Source of the DNA: Rhodoferax sp.
Lineage (GTDB): Bacteria > Pseudomonadota > Gammaproteobacteria > Burkholderiales > Burkholderiaceae_C
Reading direction: 5' to 3'
Assembly (NCBI RefSeq): GCF_028688795.1
Contig: NZ_JAQTXM010000037.1
Span: 1-41,518, forward strand
DNA length: 41,518 nucleotides
The position numbers and the translations under genes are program-made. Positions 7,454-15,558 of the stretch are shown piece by piece; position 1 is the first letter of the stretch, and every line of letters starts with the position of its first letter. Below the pieces are notes generated by a model, which worked only from the letters and a program-made list of their open reading frames with translations, made no database searches and was not told where the DNA came from.

Positions 7454-8770
7454 ATGACAACCAAGCCCTCAGCCCTCGCTCACCTCAAGGTCCTGGACCT
7501 GTCCCGCGTCCTGGCTGGCCCCTGGTGCACCCAGATGCTGGCCGACCTGGGCGCTGACGTGGTCAAGGTCGAACGCCCCGGCGCTGGCGACGACACGCGC
7601 CACTGGGGCCCGCCGTTTGTCAAGGATGCGGACGGCAACGACACCGACCAGGCCACTTACTTCACCGCTTGCAATCGCAACAAACGCGCCATCACGCTCG
7701 ACATGGCCAAGCCGGAAGGCCAGGCGCTGATCCGGCAAATGGCGGCGCAGAGTGACATCCTGGTGGAGAACTTCAAGGTCGGCGGCTTGAAAGTTTACGG
7801 GCTGGACTACGAAAGCCTGAAAGCCATCAACCCACGCCTGATTTATTGCTCAGTTACCGGTTTTGGCCAAAACGGCCCGTATGCCGAACGCGCTGGTTAT
7901 GACCTGATGATCCAGGCCATGAGCGGCATGATGAGCATCACCGGTCAGGCTGATGGCACACCCGGTGGCGGCCCGATGCGGGTCGGCGTGGCGGTGATCG
8001 ATATCTTTACCGGCGTTTACGCCACCAGCGCGATTCTGGCCGCCATCGAGGTGCGGCATCGCACGGGGGAGGGCCAGCACATCGACATGGCGCTGCTTGA
8101 TGTCGGCATGGCGGTGCTGGCGAACCAGGCTGCGGGGTTTTTGAATTCCGGCAAGGTGCCAGAGCGTCAAGGCAACACCCACCCGAGCCTGGCGCCGTAC
8201 CAAAGTTTTGACACCGCTGATGGCGCCGTGCTGTTGGCGATTGGCAACGACGGCCAGTTCGCCCGCTTTTGCGAGGTGGCGGGCCACCCCGAGTGGGCTG
8301 CAGATGCCCGTTTTGCCAGCAACACCTTGCGGGTGCAGCACCGCGACGCCCTGATTCCCCTGATGCAGGCCGCCACGCGCACCCGCAGCACCGCGCAATG
8401 GATCAAATCGCTGGAAGACAAGGCCGTGCCCTGCGGGCCCATCAATGACATTGGCCAAGCCTTTGCCGACCCCCAGGTGCAAGCCCGGGGTTTAGTGATA
8501 AAACAGCCTGTAGCCCATATAAATAAAGCGCAAGCAGCTACTAAATCAATAGTGTCTGACGCCTTGGGTAACACCGCCGCCAGCATGGACACTGTCAGCG
8601 GAGCCAGCGCCACAATCAGCACCGTGGCCAGCCCGCTGCGGCTGACCGCCACGCCGCCGGTGCTGCGCCGCCCGCCACCTGCCTTGGGTGAGCACACCGA
8701 CGAAGTACTGGCCGAACTGGGCTTGAGCACTGCCGACATTGCCGCACTGCGCCAGCGCGGCGTGGTTTGA
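7454..8770 (+). CDS. Family III (CaiB/BaiF) CoA-transferase, probable succinyl-CoA:glutarate CoA-transferase
   Basis: A 438-residue class III CoA-transferase likely to activate glutarate to glutaryl-CoA for GcdH (a gcdG-like role inferred from the neighbour). The start is MTTKPSALAHLKVLDLSRVL with AGPWCTQMLADLGADVVKVE, and the conserved GYDLMIQAMSGMMSITG follows. The predicted catalytic Asp is D183 in VAVIDIFTGVYA. The C-terminal LGEHTDEVLAELG is also typical. Odd feature: around residues 346-370 the protein carries the stretch IKQPVAHINKAQAATKSI, encoded by an in-frame copy of the window's dispersed repeat, just where relatives have a short loop before the SPLRLTATPP motif. The reading frame is preserved. 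No strong ribosome site precedes the ATG. Confidence 0.88.
   Translation: MTTKPSALAHLKVLDLSRVLAGPWCTQMLADLGADVVKVERPGAGDDTRHWGPPFVKDADGNDTDQATYFTACNRNKRAITLDMAKPEGQALIRQMAAQSDILVENFKVGGLKVYGLDYESLKAINPRLIYCSVTGFGQNGPYAERAGYDLMIQAMSGMMSITGQADGTPGGGPMRVGVAVIDIFTGVYATSAILAAIEVRHRTGEGQHIDMALLDVGMAVLANQAAGFLNSGKVPERQGNTHPSLAPYQSFDTADGAVLLAIGNDGQFARFCEVAGHPEWAADARFASNTLRVQHRDALIPLMQAATRTRSTAQWIKSLEDKAVPCGPINDIGQAFADPQVQARGLVIKQPVAHINKAQAATKSIVSDALGNTAASMDTVSGASATISTVASPLRLTATPPVLRRPPPALGEHTDEVLAELGLSTADIAALRQRGVV
8497..8552 (-). repeat. Dispersed repeat, copy 2, inside the CoA-transferase gene
   Basis: Read on the minus strand this has the cores TAGTAGCTGCTTGCGCTT and GGGCTACAGGCTG, matching the other copies. 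It lies in frame within a coding sequence, unlike the other copies, which are between genes. Confidence 0.75.
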
Positions 8771-8809
8771 CACGCTCCCGCCGCACGCCACCCGCAAGGC
8801 GACGTGTCA
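8768..8809. terminator. Inverted repeat spanning two convergent stop codons
   Basis: TGACACG (8768-8774) pairs with CGTGTCA (8803-8809). The first arm starts with the CoA-transferase stop and the second contains the diguanylate cyclase stop. The loop is long (28 nt) and there is no T-tract, so its role as a terminator is only possible. Confidence 0.3.
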
Positions 8810-10570
8810 GGCAGCAGCAGGCGTTGCCGGCAAGTCGGCAGCAGTGAACAGATGCACCTGATTGCGCCCGGCTTGTTTGGCCTGGTACATGGCCAGGTCG
8901 GCATGGTGCGCCAGCGCTATATCGGTTTGCCCATGCTTGGGGTACAAGGCGATGCCAATCGAGCATGAAATGAACAGCCGCTGCTCCGCCACTTCAAACA
9001 CCAGCGCCAGTGCTTCGCGAATTTTTTCGGCCACCGTTACAGCGGATTGGTCAGTCTGATCAGCCGCATTGCGCAGCAGCAGCAAAAATTCATCGCCCCC
9101 AATGCGCGCCACGGTGTCAGACTGGCGCACGCAGGCCAACATGCGCTGTGCCACCGCCTGCAGCAGCTGATCGCCCACCGCATGGCCAAACTCGTCGTTC
9201 ACGGGCTTGAAGTGGTCCAGGTCCAAAAACAGCAGGGCCACATGCGTCTGGTCCCGCTGGGCTGCGGCCAGTGCCTGTTGCAAGCGGTCGGTCAACAGGG
9301 CGCGGTTGGGCAAGCCGGTCAGGCTGTCGTGCTGGGCCAGGTGGCGCAGCTGTTCTTTGCTTTGTTCCAGTTCGGCGGTGCGTTCTGCCACGCGCGTTTC
9401 CAGCTCGTTGCGCGATGCCCAAACCCGCGTCGCCATGTCACGAAACAAGCGCATCAGGTGGCCGATTTCATCTTTGCCACCGGTGGGCAGGTCTTGCGGT
9501 GCAAAGTGTTCGCTTTGCACCTGTTCGATGGCGCGTGCCAGCCGGTTCAAGGGCTGCAACACCACGCGCCCCAGCAGCACATTGAAGGCGATCAAAGCGA
9601 CCAGCAAAGACAAGGCAAACACCAGCAACATACCGACAAAATTTTGTAAGGGCAGCAAGGCGTTGATGTCCAGCAGCGTCACCTCATACCAGTCGATTTC
9701 GGGCAAATAAGCCAGGCCTACCAAAAATGGCTGGCCTTGCATGTGAACCAGTCGGCTCAGTGTTTTGCTGGGGCTTTGCTCGATTTCTTTCATGGCCGCC
9801 AACACGGTCTTCCGGTCTTCGTCGGTTTGAAACAGCATGTCCAGCGTTTTGTGCGTGCCGGCTGACTTGGTAATGCTGGCAAAGTCAATCAGCTTTTGGT
9901 CGCGGTACACCTGAATGGCCCCGACATGGTCCACAAACAGGCTGGTGATGCCGGGCTGGCTGTTTTCGACCACTTCACGGATAAAGCTGGTCAGGTCCAG
10001 CCCGGTGCCAGCGACGCCCAGAATGTCGTTGCCGTCGCGGATCAGTACATCAATCCACAGCTTGGTCACGCCCAGGGTCACGTCCGGGTTGACGTTGATG
10101 TGCATGTCGCGGTTTTGCGCGATGATGTCGTAAAACCAGCGGTCGGCCGGCTTGTCGGCCTTCAGCGTGTAACGCAGTGGCGCATTGGCGTACTCGTTTT
10201 TGGCGTTGTTGTGGTAGTAGCGGCCGCTGGGGTGTAGCCCCAAAAAGTAGCTGTGGTCGGCAAAGTTGGCCCTGAAGGTTTCCATTTCAACCAGCGCGCG
10301 GTGCGTCAGTTGGGCATCATCAGGCTGGCGTGCCCAGTCCTTGATCAATTGCGAGTTGGCCAGTTGGCGTGACAAGGCGATTTCCCGCAGAATGGGCTGC
10401 ATCATGCGCACCTTGTCGTACAGCACCTGCTTTTCGGCGTAGCGCATCGCCCATTGCGCCACGATGCCCAAGGCCTGATCACGCGCCACCCACCAAGCCA
10501 TGGCACCGGTGGCAATGGTCAGCAAGGCGCTGAGCAGCAAAATTCTTGTTTTGAGTTTCAATTGAATCAC
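8807..10570 (-). CDS. Membrane-bound diguanylate cyclase (Cache-HAMP-GGDEF)
   Basis: Makes cyclic di-GMP from two GTP at the inner membrane. The 587 residues start with a membrane helix (about 8-28), then a periplasmic double-Cache-like sensor (about 30-300; GVAGTGLDLTSFIREV and GLAYLPEIDWYEVTLLDIN are typical), a second membrane helix (about 312-335), a HAMP domain, a coiled coil (ETRVAERTAELEQSKEQL), and a GGDEF domain. The active-site motif is intact as GGDEF at 491-495, preceded by FLDLDHFKPVND. An RxxD inhibitory site (RQSD, 482-485) lies exactly five residues before it, so product inhibition is expected. It is followed on the same strand upstream by an MFS gene with a short gap; the ligand is unknown. 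Confidence 0.92.
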   Translation of the reverse strand: MIQLKLKTRILLLSALLTIATGAMAWWVARDQALGIVAQWAMRYAEKQVLYDKVRMMQPILREIALSRQLANSQLIKDWARQPDDAQLTHRALVEMETFRANFADHSYFLGLHPSGRYYHNNAKNEYANAPLRYTLKADKPADRWFYDIIAQNRDMHINVNPDVTLGVTKLWIDVLIRDGNDILGVAGTGLDLTSFIREVVENSQPGITSLFVDHVGAIQVYRDQKLIDFASITKSAGTHKTLDMLFQTDEDRKTVLAAMKEIEQSPSKTLSRLVHMQGQPFLVGLAYLPEIDWYEVTLLDINALLPLQNFVGMLLVFALSLLVALIAFNVLLGRVVLQPLNRLARAIEQVQSEHFAPQDLPTGGKDEIGHLMRLFRDMATRVWASRNELETRVAERTAELEQSKEQLRHLAQHDSLTGLPNRALLTDRLQQALAAAQRDQTHVALLFLDLDHFKPVNDEFGHAVGDQLLQAVAQRMLACVRQSDTVARIGGDEFLLLLRNAADQTDQSAVTVAEKIREALALVFEVAEQRLFISCSIGIALYPKHGQTDIALAHHADLAMYQAKQAGRNQVHLFTAADLPATPAAA

Positions 10571-10606
10571 CTCTGCGGCATCTGTGCAAAGCCCGTGGCA
10601 GCTGGC

Positions 10607-11848
10607 CTAGCCTTGGGGCCGCGTGTGTTGCGCATCGCGCCTTTCCACCAGCTTCAACACCAGCAGCAGCAGCGTGCCCACCACCATCACCCCGGCGGCA
10701 AAGTACAGCCCGGCGTTGTAGCTGCCCAGCCGCACGGCCAGTTGCCCGGTGATGGCGGGGCCCACGATTTGCGCCACGCCGTAGCTCAGTGTCATTTTGC
10801 CCATCATCTTGGCGGGTTTGGTGGGGTAATAGCGCCCGGCCATGCTCAGCACCAGGCTGACCATGCCAATGAAGGTGCCGCCAAACAGCAGCGCGCCCAG
10901 CAGCGTGGGAATGAGCCCGCCCACCATCACCGGCAGCAAGATGCCCACAATTTGCAGCACGGCGGCCAGAATCAGTGCGTTGAGGTCACCGGTGCGCCGG
11001 GCAATGAAGTCCCAGTTGATGCAGGCTGGCGCCGCGCCCAGCCCGATCGCCAGAAACGCCAGGTTGCCCTGGCCGGCCAGCCCCGGCAGCTTGTTGACAA
11101 TGGCCACAATGAAGGTGGCGCTCACCACATAACCAAAGCCGGCGCAGAAATAGGCCGCCATGAAGATGCGCAAATACAGCGCACTGGGCGGTTTGTCGAC
11201 CATCTTTTGCCCGCTGGCGGTCAGGCCGGTCTGGTCTGGCGCTGGCAGCCAGGCCAGCGCCGGGTAGAGCAACACGCAGCCGATAGCCGTGAAGGCCCAC
11301 CACTGTTCGCGCCAGTCCAGCGCCGGGCTCATCAGCATCACGGCCGCCGAACAGCCCGCAATGCCCAGCCCGATGCCCGCAAAGTGAATGCCCAGCTCGC
11401 TGCGGTGGTTGTGGCGAATCAGCCAGTTCAGGATCAGGCCAGTGCCCAGCAACATGCCGGCAGAGCTGCACAGCCCAGCCACATAGCGAGAAATGGCCCA
11501 CAGCACCACATTGGTGGTCAGCGCCATCACCAGCGTGCTGACGATCGCCATCACCATGCCAATTCGGTACAGCTTGTCCTTGAGCACCAGGCTGCTGATT
11601 TGCGATGCAAGGATGGCCCCGCTGAGGTAGCCCGCGTAGTTGATGGCGGCCAGCCAACCGGCCTGGGCCACACCCAACCCGGCTTGCTGCTGCATCAGCG
11701 GCAGCAGCGGCGTGTAGGCAAAGCGCGCCACACCCAGCACCAGCAGCAGGCTGAAGATGCCCGCGCCCAGCACCTTGAGGCGTGCTCTCGCATCGGATGA
11801 ATGGACGGTTTGACCCGTTGGCGGGCGCTCTGGGGGGTGATTCATCAT
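10607..11848 (-). CDS. MFS transporter, YbfB/YjiJ-like
   Basis: A 413-residue inner-membrane transporter with about 12 hydrophobic helices. The first helix region reads LKVLGAGIFSLLLVLGVARF, followed by AYTPLLPLMQQQAGLGVAQA and GWLAAINYAGYLSGA, which is characteristic of the YbfB/YjiJ branch of the major facilitator superfamily. Two equal six-helix halves are visible with a central hydrophilic stretch around ALYLRIF. The substrate is unknown for most of this branch. The start at 11848 is at a double ATG. It lies 36 bp upstream of the diguanylate cyclase on the same strand and could be co-transcribed with it. Confidence 0.85.
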   Translation of the reverse strand: MMNHPPERPPTGQTVHSSDARARLKVLGAGIFSLLLVLGVARFAYTPLLPLMQQQAGLGVAQAGWLAAINYAGYLSGAILASQISSLVLKDKLYRIGMVMAIVSTLVMALTTNVVLWAISRYVAGLCSSAGMLLGTGLILNWLIRHNHRSELGIHFAGIGLGIAGCSAAVMLMSPALDWREQWWAFTAIGCVLLYPALAWLPAPDQTGLTASGQKMVDKPPSALYLRIFMAAYFCAGFGYVVSATFIVAIVNKLPGLAGQGNLAFLAIGLGAAPACINWDFIARRTGDLNALILAAVLQIVGILLPVMVGGLIPTLLGALLFGGTFIGMVSLVLSMAGRYYPTKPAKMMGKMTLSYGVAQIVGPAITGQLAVRLGSYNAGLYFAAGVMVVGTLLLLVLKLVERRDAQHTRPQG

Positions 11849-12070
11849 TTGTTGTCAATGTTTTGTATGGATTCGCCCACGGCCAGCTTGCGTGGAGGTG
11901 CCAGGCTAGAGCCTAACGGGTTGTCTTGCATTATTTCACCGCTTGCGGCGCCACTGGCTGCGTAATGCCAGGGGAGCCGGGATTCGAAATGTTCGAAATA
12001 TTTCAACTATGCCATCAATCTGGTTGAATTTGTTTGCATTAACTGCTTCCTAAACTCATAGTCAGCCTCA

Positions 12071-12088
12071 GGGTTATCCCTGTAACCC
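12071..12088. promoter_or_regulatory. Inverted repeat upstream of the b561/YceI operon, possible operator
   Basis: GGGTTA (12071-12076) and TAACCC (12083-12088) form a symmetric site 17 bp before the cytochrome b561 start. A doubled TTCGAA (11983-11988 and 11992-11997) lies further upstream. Either could be a regulator site; there is no direct evidence. Confidence 0.3.
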
Positions 12089-12105
12089 CTGTCTGGAGAA
12101 ATGTT

Positions 12106-12681
12106 TTGACCCCGTCCCAAGTTGATCCCGCCCCGCGCCAGTTGCGCTACACCAGCGTGGCCATCGTCCTGCACTGGCTGCTGGCGCTGGCCATTCTGGG
12201 CATCTTTGCTTTGGGGGTGTACATGGCTGATTTGCCCTTTTCGCCCTCGCGCCTGAAGCTGTTCAATTGGCACAAGTGGGCGGGCATCAGCATTTTGCTG
12301 CTGTCGGTGGTGCGCCTGCTGTGGCGCGTGACGCACCGGCCGCCCGTGCTGCCCGCCGCCATTGCCCGTGCCATGCCGGGCTGGCAGACACTGGCCCACC
12401 ACGCGACCCATCACCTGATGTATGTGTTGTTTTTTGCCGTGCCATTGATTGGCTGGGCCTACAGCTCGGCGGCTGGCTTCCCGATTGTGTTGTTTGGCCA
12501 GGTTGCGCTGCCTGATTTTGTGGGCCCGGACAAAGCCTTGGCCGAGTTGATCAAGCCGCTGCACGAGCTTTTCGCCTGGGGCTTGGTGGCGCTGGCCGCA
12601 GTGCACGTGGCCGCCGCCCTCAAGCACCAATGGATCGACCGCGATGGCCTGTTGCTGCGCATGCTGCCTGGCCTGCGTTGA
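12106..12681 (+). CDS. Cytochrome b561
   Basis: A 191-residue di-heme quinol-oxidising membrane protein with four hydrophobic helices. The conserved histidines for heme are visible: YTSVAIVLHWLLALAI (helix 1), FNWHKWAGISILLLSVVRLL (helix 2), HHATHHLMYVLFFAVPLIGW (helix 3) and LHELFAWGLVALAAVHVAAA (helix 4). The start is TTG at 12106, set by GGAG eight bases upstream; the nearby ATG at 12101 hits a stop after two codons. It is followed at 41 bp by a YceI gene, the same pairing as yceJ-yceI in E. coli, so it may pass electrons to a periplasmic partner or respond to respiratory stress. Confidence 0.9.
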   Translation: MTPSQVDPAPRQLRYTSVAIVLHWLLALAILGIFALGVYMADLPFSPSRLKLFNWHKWAGISILLLSVVRLLWRVTHRPPVLPAAIARAMPGWQTLAHHATHHLMYVLFFAVPLIGWAYSSAAGFPIVLFGQVALPDFVGPDKALAELIKPLHELFAWGLVALAAVHVAAALKHQWIDRDGLLLRMLPGLR

Positions 12682-12722
12682 CCCGATCACCTACATCCCC
12701 TTTGTTTCGCCGGAGTACCCAC

Positions 12723-13295
12723 ATGAAAACCCACCTGTTTCTCGCCGCCCTGACCACCACCCTGCTGGCTGGCGTGGCCTTGCCTGCCGCAGCCCAGCAA
12801 AAACTGCTGCCCGCCCAAAGCGAACTGAGCTTCGCCGCCAAACAAATGGGTGTACCGGTCAGCGGGCACTTCAAGAAGTTTGACGCGCAAGTCAGCTTTG
12901 ATGCCACCAAACTCGCTAGCAGCAAGGTGACTTTCACGGTTGACATGGGCAGCGCCACCATGGGCTCGGCAGAGGCTGACAGCGAGCTGCCCAAGGCACC
13001 TTGGTTCAACGCTCCCAAGTTTCCTCAAGCCACCTTCACCTCGTCGGCGTTCAAGGCATTGGGGGCTGGAAAATACGAGCTGGCTGGCAAGCTCAGCATC
13101 AAGGGACAGGCGCGCGACGTCCTGGTGTCTTTGAGCATGACGCAGTCCGGTGCGGTCACCGTGGCCAGCGGCGTGTTGCCGATCAAGCGGCTCGCCTTCA
13201 GCATTGGCGATGGCGATTGGGCCGACACCTCGATGGTGGCTGATGAGGTGCAAGTCAAGTTCAAGTTTGCCCTGAGCGGGGTGGGCAAGCTCTGA
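12723..13295 (+). CDS. Periplasmic YceI-family protein (first of two)
   Basis: A secreted lipocalin-like beta-barrel protein of 190 residues; members of the family bind isoprenoid quinones or other amphiphiles. A clear signal peptide ends near residue 24 (LLAGVALPAAAQQ). The mature part begins KLLPAQSELSFAAKQMGVPV and contains the family pattern FDAQVSFD and LSIKGQARDV. The ATG at 12723 follows CGGAG; open frame further upstream overlaps the b561 end and has no signal peptide. It lies between cytochrome b561 and a second YceI gene, all on the plus strand with short gaps, so a single transcript is likely. Confidence 0.9.
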   Translation: MKTHLFLAALTTTLLAGVALPAAAQQKLLPAQSELSFAAKQMGVPVSGHFKKFDAQVSFDATKLASSKVTFTVDMGSATMGSAEADSELPKAPWFNAPKFPQATFTSSAFKALGAGKYELAGKLSIKGQARDVLVSLSMTQSGAVTVASGVLPIKRLAFSIGDGDWADTSMVADEVQVKFKFALSGVGKL

Positions 13296-13358
13296 CCCCG
13301 CTGCCGCCCCATTTTTTAACCGTTTCTTTTCTGTTTTCAACCTTTCCAGGAGTTTTTC

Positions 13359-13934
13359 ATGCGTTCATCCTTTTTGCCCATCGCCGCTGCAGTTGTTTTG
13401 CTGGCCGGCACCGTGTCTGCCCAAGCCGCTAGCTATGCCATTGACCCGGCGCACACCTATGTCACTTTCGAGATCAGTCACTTTGGCACCTCTACCAACC
13501 GCGGCCGCTTTGACAAGAAGGACGGCTCAGTGGAACTGGACCGGGCGGCCAAGTCCGGCAAGGTCAGCATCGTGGTGGACACCACATCCATCAACACTGG
13601 CTTTGCAGCGTTCAACAAGCATCTGCAAAGCAAAGACCTGTTTGACACCGAAAAATTTCCGACCATGACGTTTGCTGCAGACAAGTTCACCTTCAACGGT
13701 GACAAAGTGGCCGAAGTCACCGGCACCTTGACGCTGCTGGGCAAGACAAATGCGCTGACCCTCAAGGCCACCAACTTCAATTGCTACGACAGCCCGATGC
13801 TCAAGCGCGAAGTCTGCGGTGGTGATTTTGAAGGCACATTGGACCGCACTGCCTACGGCATGAATTACGGCATCGACTGGGGTTTTCCGAAAAACGTGCG
13901 CCTAGTGGTGCAAGTTGAAGCGGTCAAGCAATAA
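13359..13934 (+). CDS. Periplasmic YceI-family protein (second of two)
   Basis: A 191-residue secreted protein with signal peptide MRSSFLPIAAAVVLLAGTVS...AQA and a mature start at SYAIDPAHTYVTFEISHFGT, the classic YceI opening. Further family motifs are NKHLQSKDLFDTEKFPTMTF and GTLTLLGKTNALTL. Two cysteines (FNCYDSPMLKREVCGGDF) could form a disulfide; the first YceI paralogue lacks them. It is closer to canonical YceI than its neighbour, so the pair are probably old paralogues with different ligands. AGGAG precedes the ATG. Confidence 0.92.
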   Translation: MRSSFLPIAAAVVLLAGTVSAQAASYAIDPAHTYVTFEISHFGTSTNRGRFDKKDGSVELDRAAKSGKVSIVVDTTSINTGFAAFNKHLQSKDLFDTEKFPTMTFAADKFTFNGDKVAEVTGTLTLLGKTNALTLKATNFNCYDSPMLKREVCGGDFEGTLDRTAYGMNYGIDWGFPKNVRLVVQVEAVKQ

Positions 13935-13944
13935 ATGCAAATTT

Positions 13945-14007
13945 ATATGATAAATCAGCCTGTAGCCCTTTATAAGTAAGCGCTACCAGCTATTTATTAA
14001 ATAGCAA
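13945..14007 (-). repeat. Dispersed repeat, copy 3
   Basis: On the minus strand it reads AGCTGGTAGCGCTTACTTAT then AGGGCTACAGGCTGA. It lies 10 bp after the second YceI stop codon. Confidence 0.7.
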
Positions 14008-14010
14008 TTA

Positions 14011-14103
14011 AGGTCCCTGCGCGCCGGGCTTGCCCTGGCGGCGGGCCCTCTGTACTTGGCGGGTTTGCACAGCGTGTTCATCCCGCGCGAGCGCTTCAGT
14101 TGA
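14011..14103 (+). other. Short protein-like frame before the amr operon, possible remnant
   Basis: Between repeat copy 3 and the amrB ribosome site, a frame reads LRAGLALAAGPLYLAGLHSV near its middle and ends at TGA 14101-14103. It has no start codon with a ribosome site. It could be the end of a gene broken by the repeat, or chance. Confidence 0.2.
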
Positions 14104-14162
14104 TAACTCGCAATTCCCCCTGATATGAAAAGCATTAAGTTCGCCCAAGGAGGGATGAACCT

Positions 14163-14978
14163 ATGCAGTCAATTCGACCACCAGCAGTGGCTGGTGCTTT
14201 TTATTCGGGGCACGCCGCCATGTTGTCCGGCCATCTGCAGGCCTTGCTGTCCGCCGTTGTACCTGCGAGTGGGGTTGACGACGCGGTGCCCAAAGCCTTG
14301 ATCGTGCCGCATGCCGGTTATGTTTATTCGGGCTCAACGGCGGCATTGGCCTATGCGCGGCTGGCGCCGTTGCGCAAAATCATTCGCAGTGTGGTGTTGC
14401 TTGGGCCGGTGCATCGGGTGCCCGTCAGGGGTTTGGCGCTACCGGGCGTTGATGGTTTTGCAACGCCTCTGGGCCAGATCGACCTTGATCAGGCCGCCAT
14501 TGCTCGCCTCAAAGGCTTGACCCAAGTCGTGGTCAGTCCGGCGGCACACGCCTTGGAGCATTCCCTGGAAGTGCAATTGCCATTTTTACAAGCCGTGCTG
14601 GAAGATTTCAAGCTGGTGCCGCTGGCCGTGGGTGACGCCACACCCGCTGAAGTGGCCGAGGTGCTGGAGGCGCTGTGGGGTGGCCCTGAGACACTGATTG
14701 TGGTCAGCTCAGACCTTTCACACTTTTTGCCCTACAACACGGCACAGCGTGTGGACCAGGGCACCGTGCAACGCATCATGCGGCTGAGCAGCTCCATCAC
14801 CCACGAGCAGGCTTGTGGCGGTACGCCGGTCAATGGCTTGCTGATGGCCGCCCGGCACCACCATTTGCAGCCACAGTTGCTGGGCCATTGCAACTCGGGC
14901 GACACGGCAGGTGACAAAGACCGCGTGGTGGGTTATGCCGCTTTTGCGTTCGTGCAGGAGCCAACTCATGTCCATTGA
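14163..14978 (+). CDS. amrB: AmmeMemoRadiSam system protein B (Memo family)
   Basis: A 271-residue Memo-family protein, related to extradiol dioxygenases. The residues matching the metal site described for human MEMO1 are all present: H50 (IVPHAGYVYSG), H84 (LLGPVHRV), H187 (SSDLSHFLPY) and C243 (GHCNSGDTAG). The start is set by AAGGAGGG eight bases upstream. It overlaps amrA by 11 bp, and amrA overlaps amrS, so the three are one translationally coupled operon. The biochemical role in bacteria is not established to my knowledge; metal binding or redox chemistry is inferred. Confidence 0.92.
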   Translation: MQSIRPPAVAGAFYSGHAAMLSGHLQALLSAVVPASGVDDAVPKALIVPHAGYVYSGSTAALAYARLAPLRKIIRSVVLLGPVHRVPVRGLALPGVDGFATPLGQIDLDQAAIARLKGLTQVVVSPAAHALEHSLEVQLPFLQAVLEDFKLVPLAVGDATPAEVAEVLEALWGGPETLIVVSSDLSHFLPYNTAQRVDQGTVQRIMRLSSSITHEQACGGTPVNGLLMAARHHHLQPQLLGHCNSGDTAGDKDRVVGYAAFAFVQEPTHVH

Positions 14979-15558
14979 TACCGCCGTGGAAATGCAAAGG
15001 GGTGTGCCGGTGCATGCGGGCGGCATTTTGCTGCCGATTGCCCGCGCCGCCATCTCTACCGCTTTGGGGCAGCCGCGCTCTGTGCCAGAAGATGCCCCGT
15101 GGCTGCAAGAGCCGGGTGCCTGTTTTGTCACCTTGACCCGGCAACGGCAGTTGCGCGGCTGCATTGGCTCGCTGGAGGCGCGCCGCAGTTTGCTGGCCGA
15201 TGTCAAGTCAAACGCCGTGGCCGCTGCGCTGCACGACACCCGTTTTGCACCCTTGACCCTGGCCGAGTTGACCGCCATCAAGCTAGAGGTGTCCGTGTTG
15301 TCACCCATGCAGCCACTGCACTTTGACAGCCAGGCGCAGGCGCTGGCGCAGTTGCGCCCGGGCGTGGACGGGGTGGTGTTTGAATATGGGCGCTACCGCA
15401 GCACTTTTTTGCCACAGGTATGGGAACAGTTGCCCGATGTGTACCAGTTCATGGCGCACCTCAAGCAAAAAGCCGGCCTGCCGCCTGAATTCTGGGACGT
15501 GGGGGTTCGGCTGCAGCGCTACAAAGTGCGCAAATGGCAAGAGCAGGAGGCACCATGA
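14968..15558 (+). CDS. amrA: AmmeMemoRadiSam system protein A (AMMECR1 domain)
   Basis: A 196-residue AMMECR1-domain protein. The family signature appears as LRGCIGSLEARRSLLADVKS with NAVAAALHDTRFAPLTLAEL, and LKLEVSVLSPM-like text at KLEVSVLSPMQPL. The chosen ATG at 14968 has AGGAG upstream and gives a product starting MSIDTAVEM; an earlier in-frame ATG lies deep in amrB and adds unrelated residues. It overlaps amrB by 11 bp and amrS by one to four bases depending on the start used there. The conserved RGCIG pocket suggests a catalytic or ligand site, but no reaction is known. Confidence 0.9.
   Translation: MSIDTAVEMQRGVPVHAGGILLPIARAAISTALGQPRSVPEDAPWLQEPGACFVTLTRQRQLRGCIGSLEARRSLLADVKSNAVAAALHDTRFAPLTLAELTAIKLEVSVLSPMQPLHFDSQAQALAQLRPGVDGVVFEYGRYRSTFLPQVWEQLPDVYQFMAHLKQKAGLPPEFWDVGVRLQRYKVRKWQEQEAP

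Noticed and set aside
10454..11800. Long plus-strand frame (448 codons) opposite the MFS gene
   Set aside because: Composition is His/Gln-rich, as expected for the antisense of Ala/Leu-rich membrane protein codons; the minus-strand MFS frame has clear helices and family motifs.
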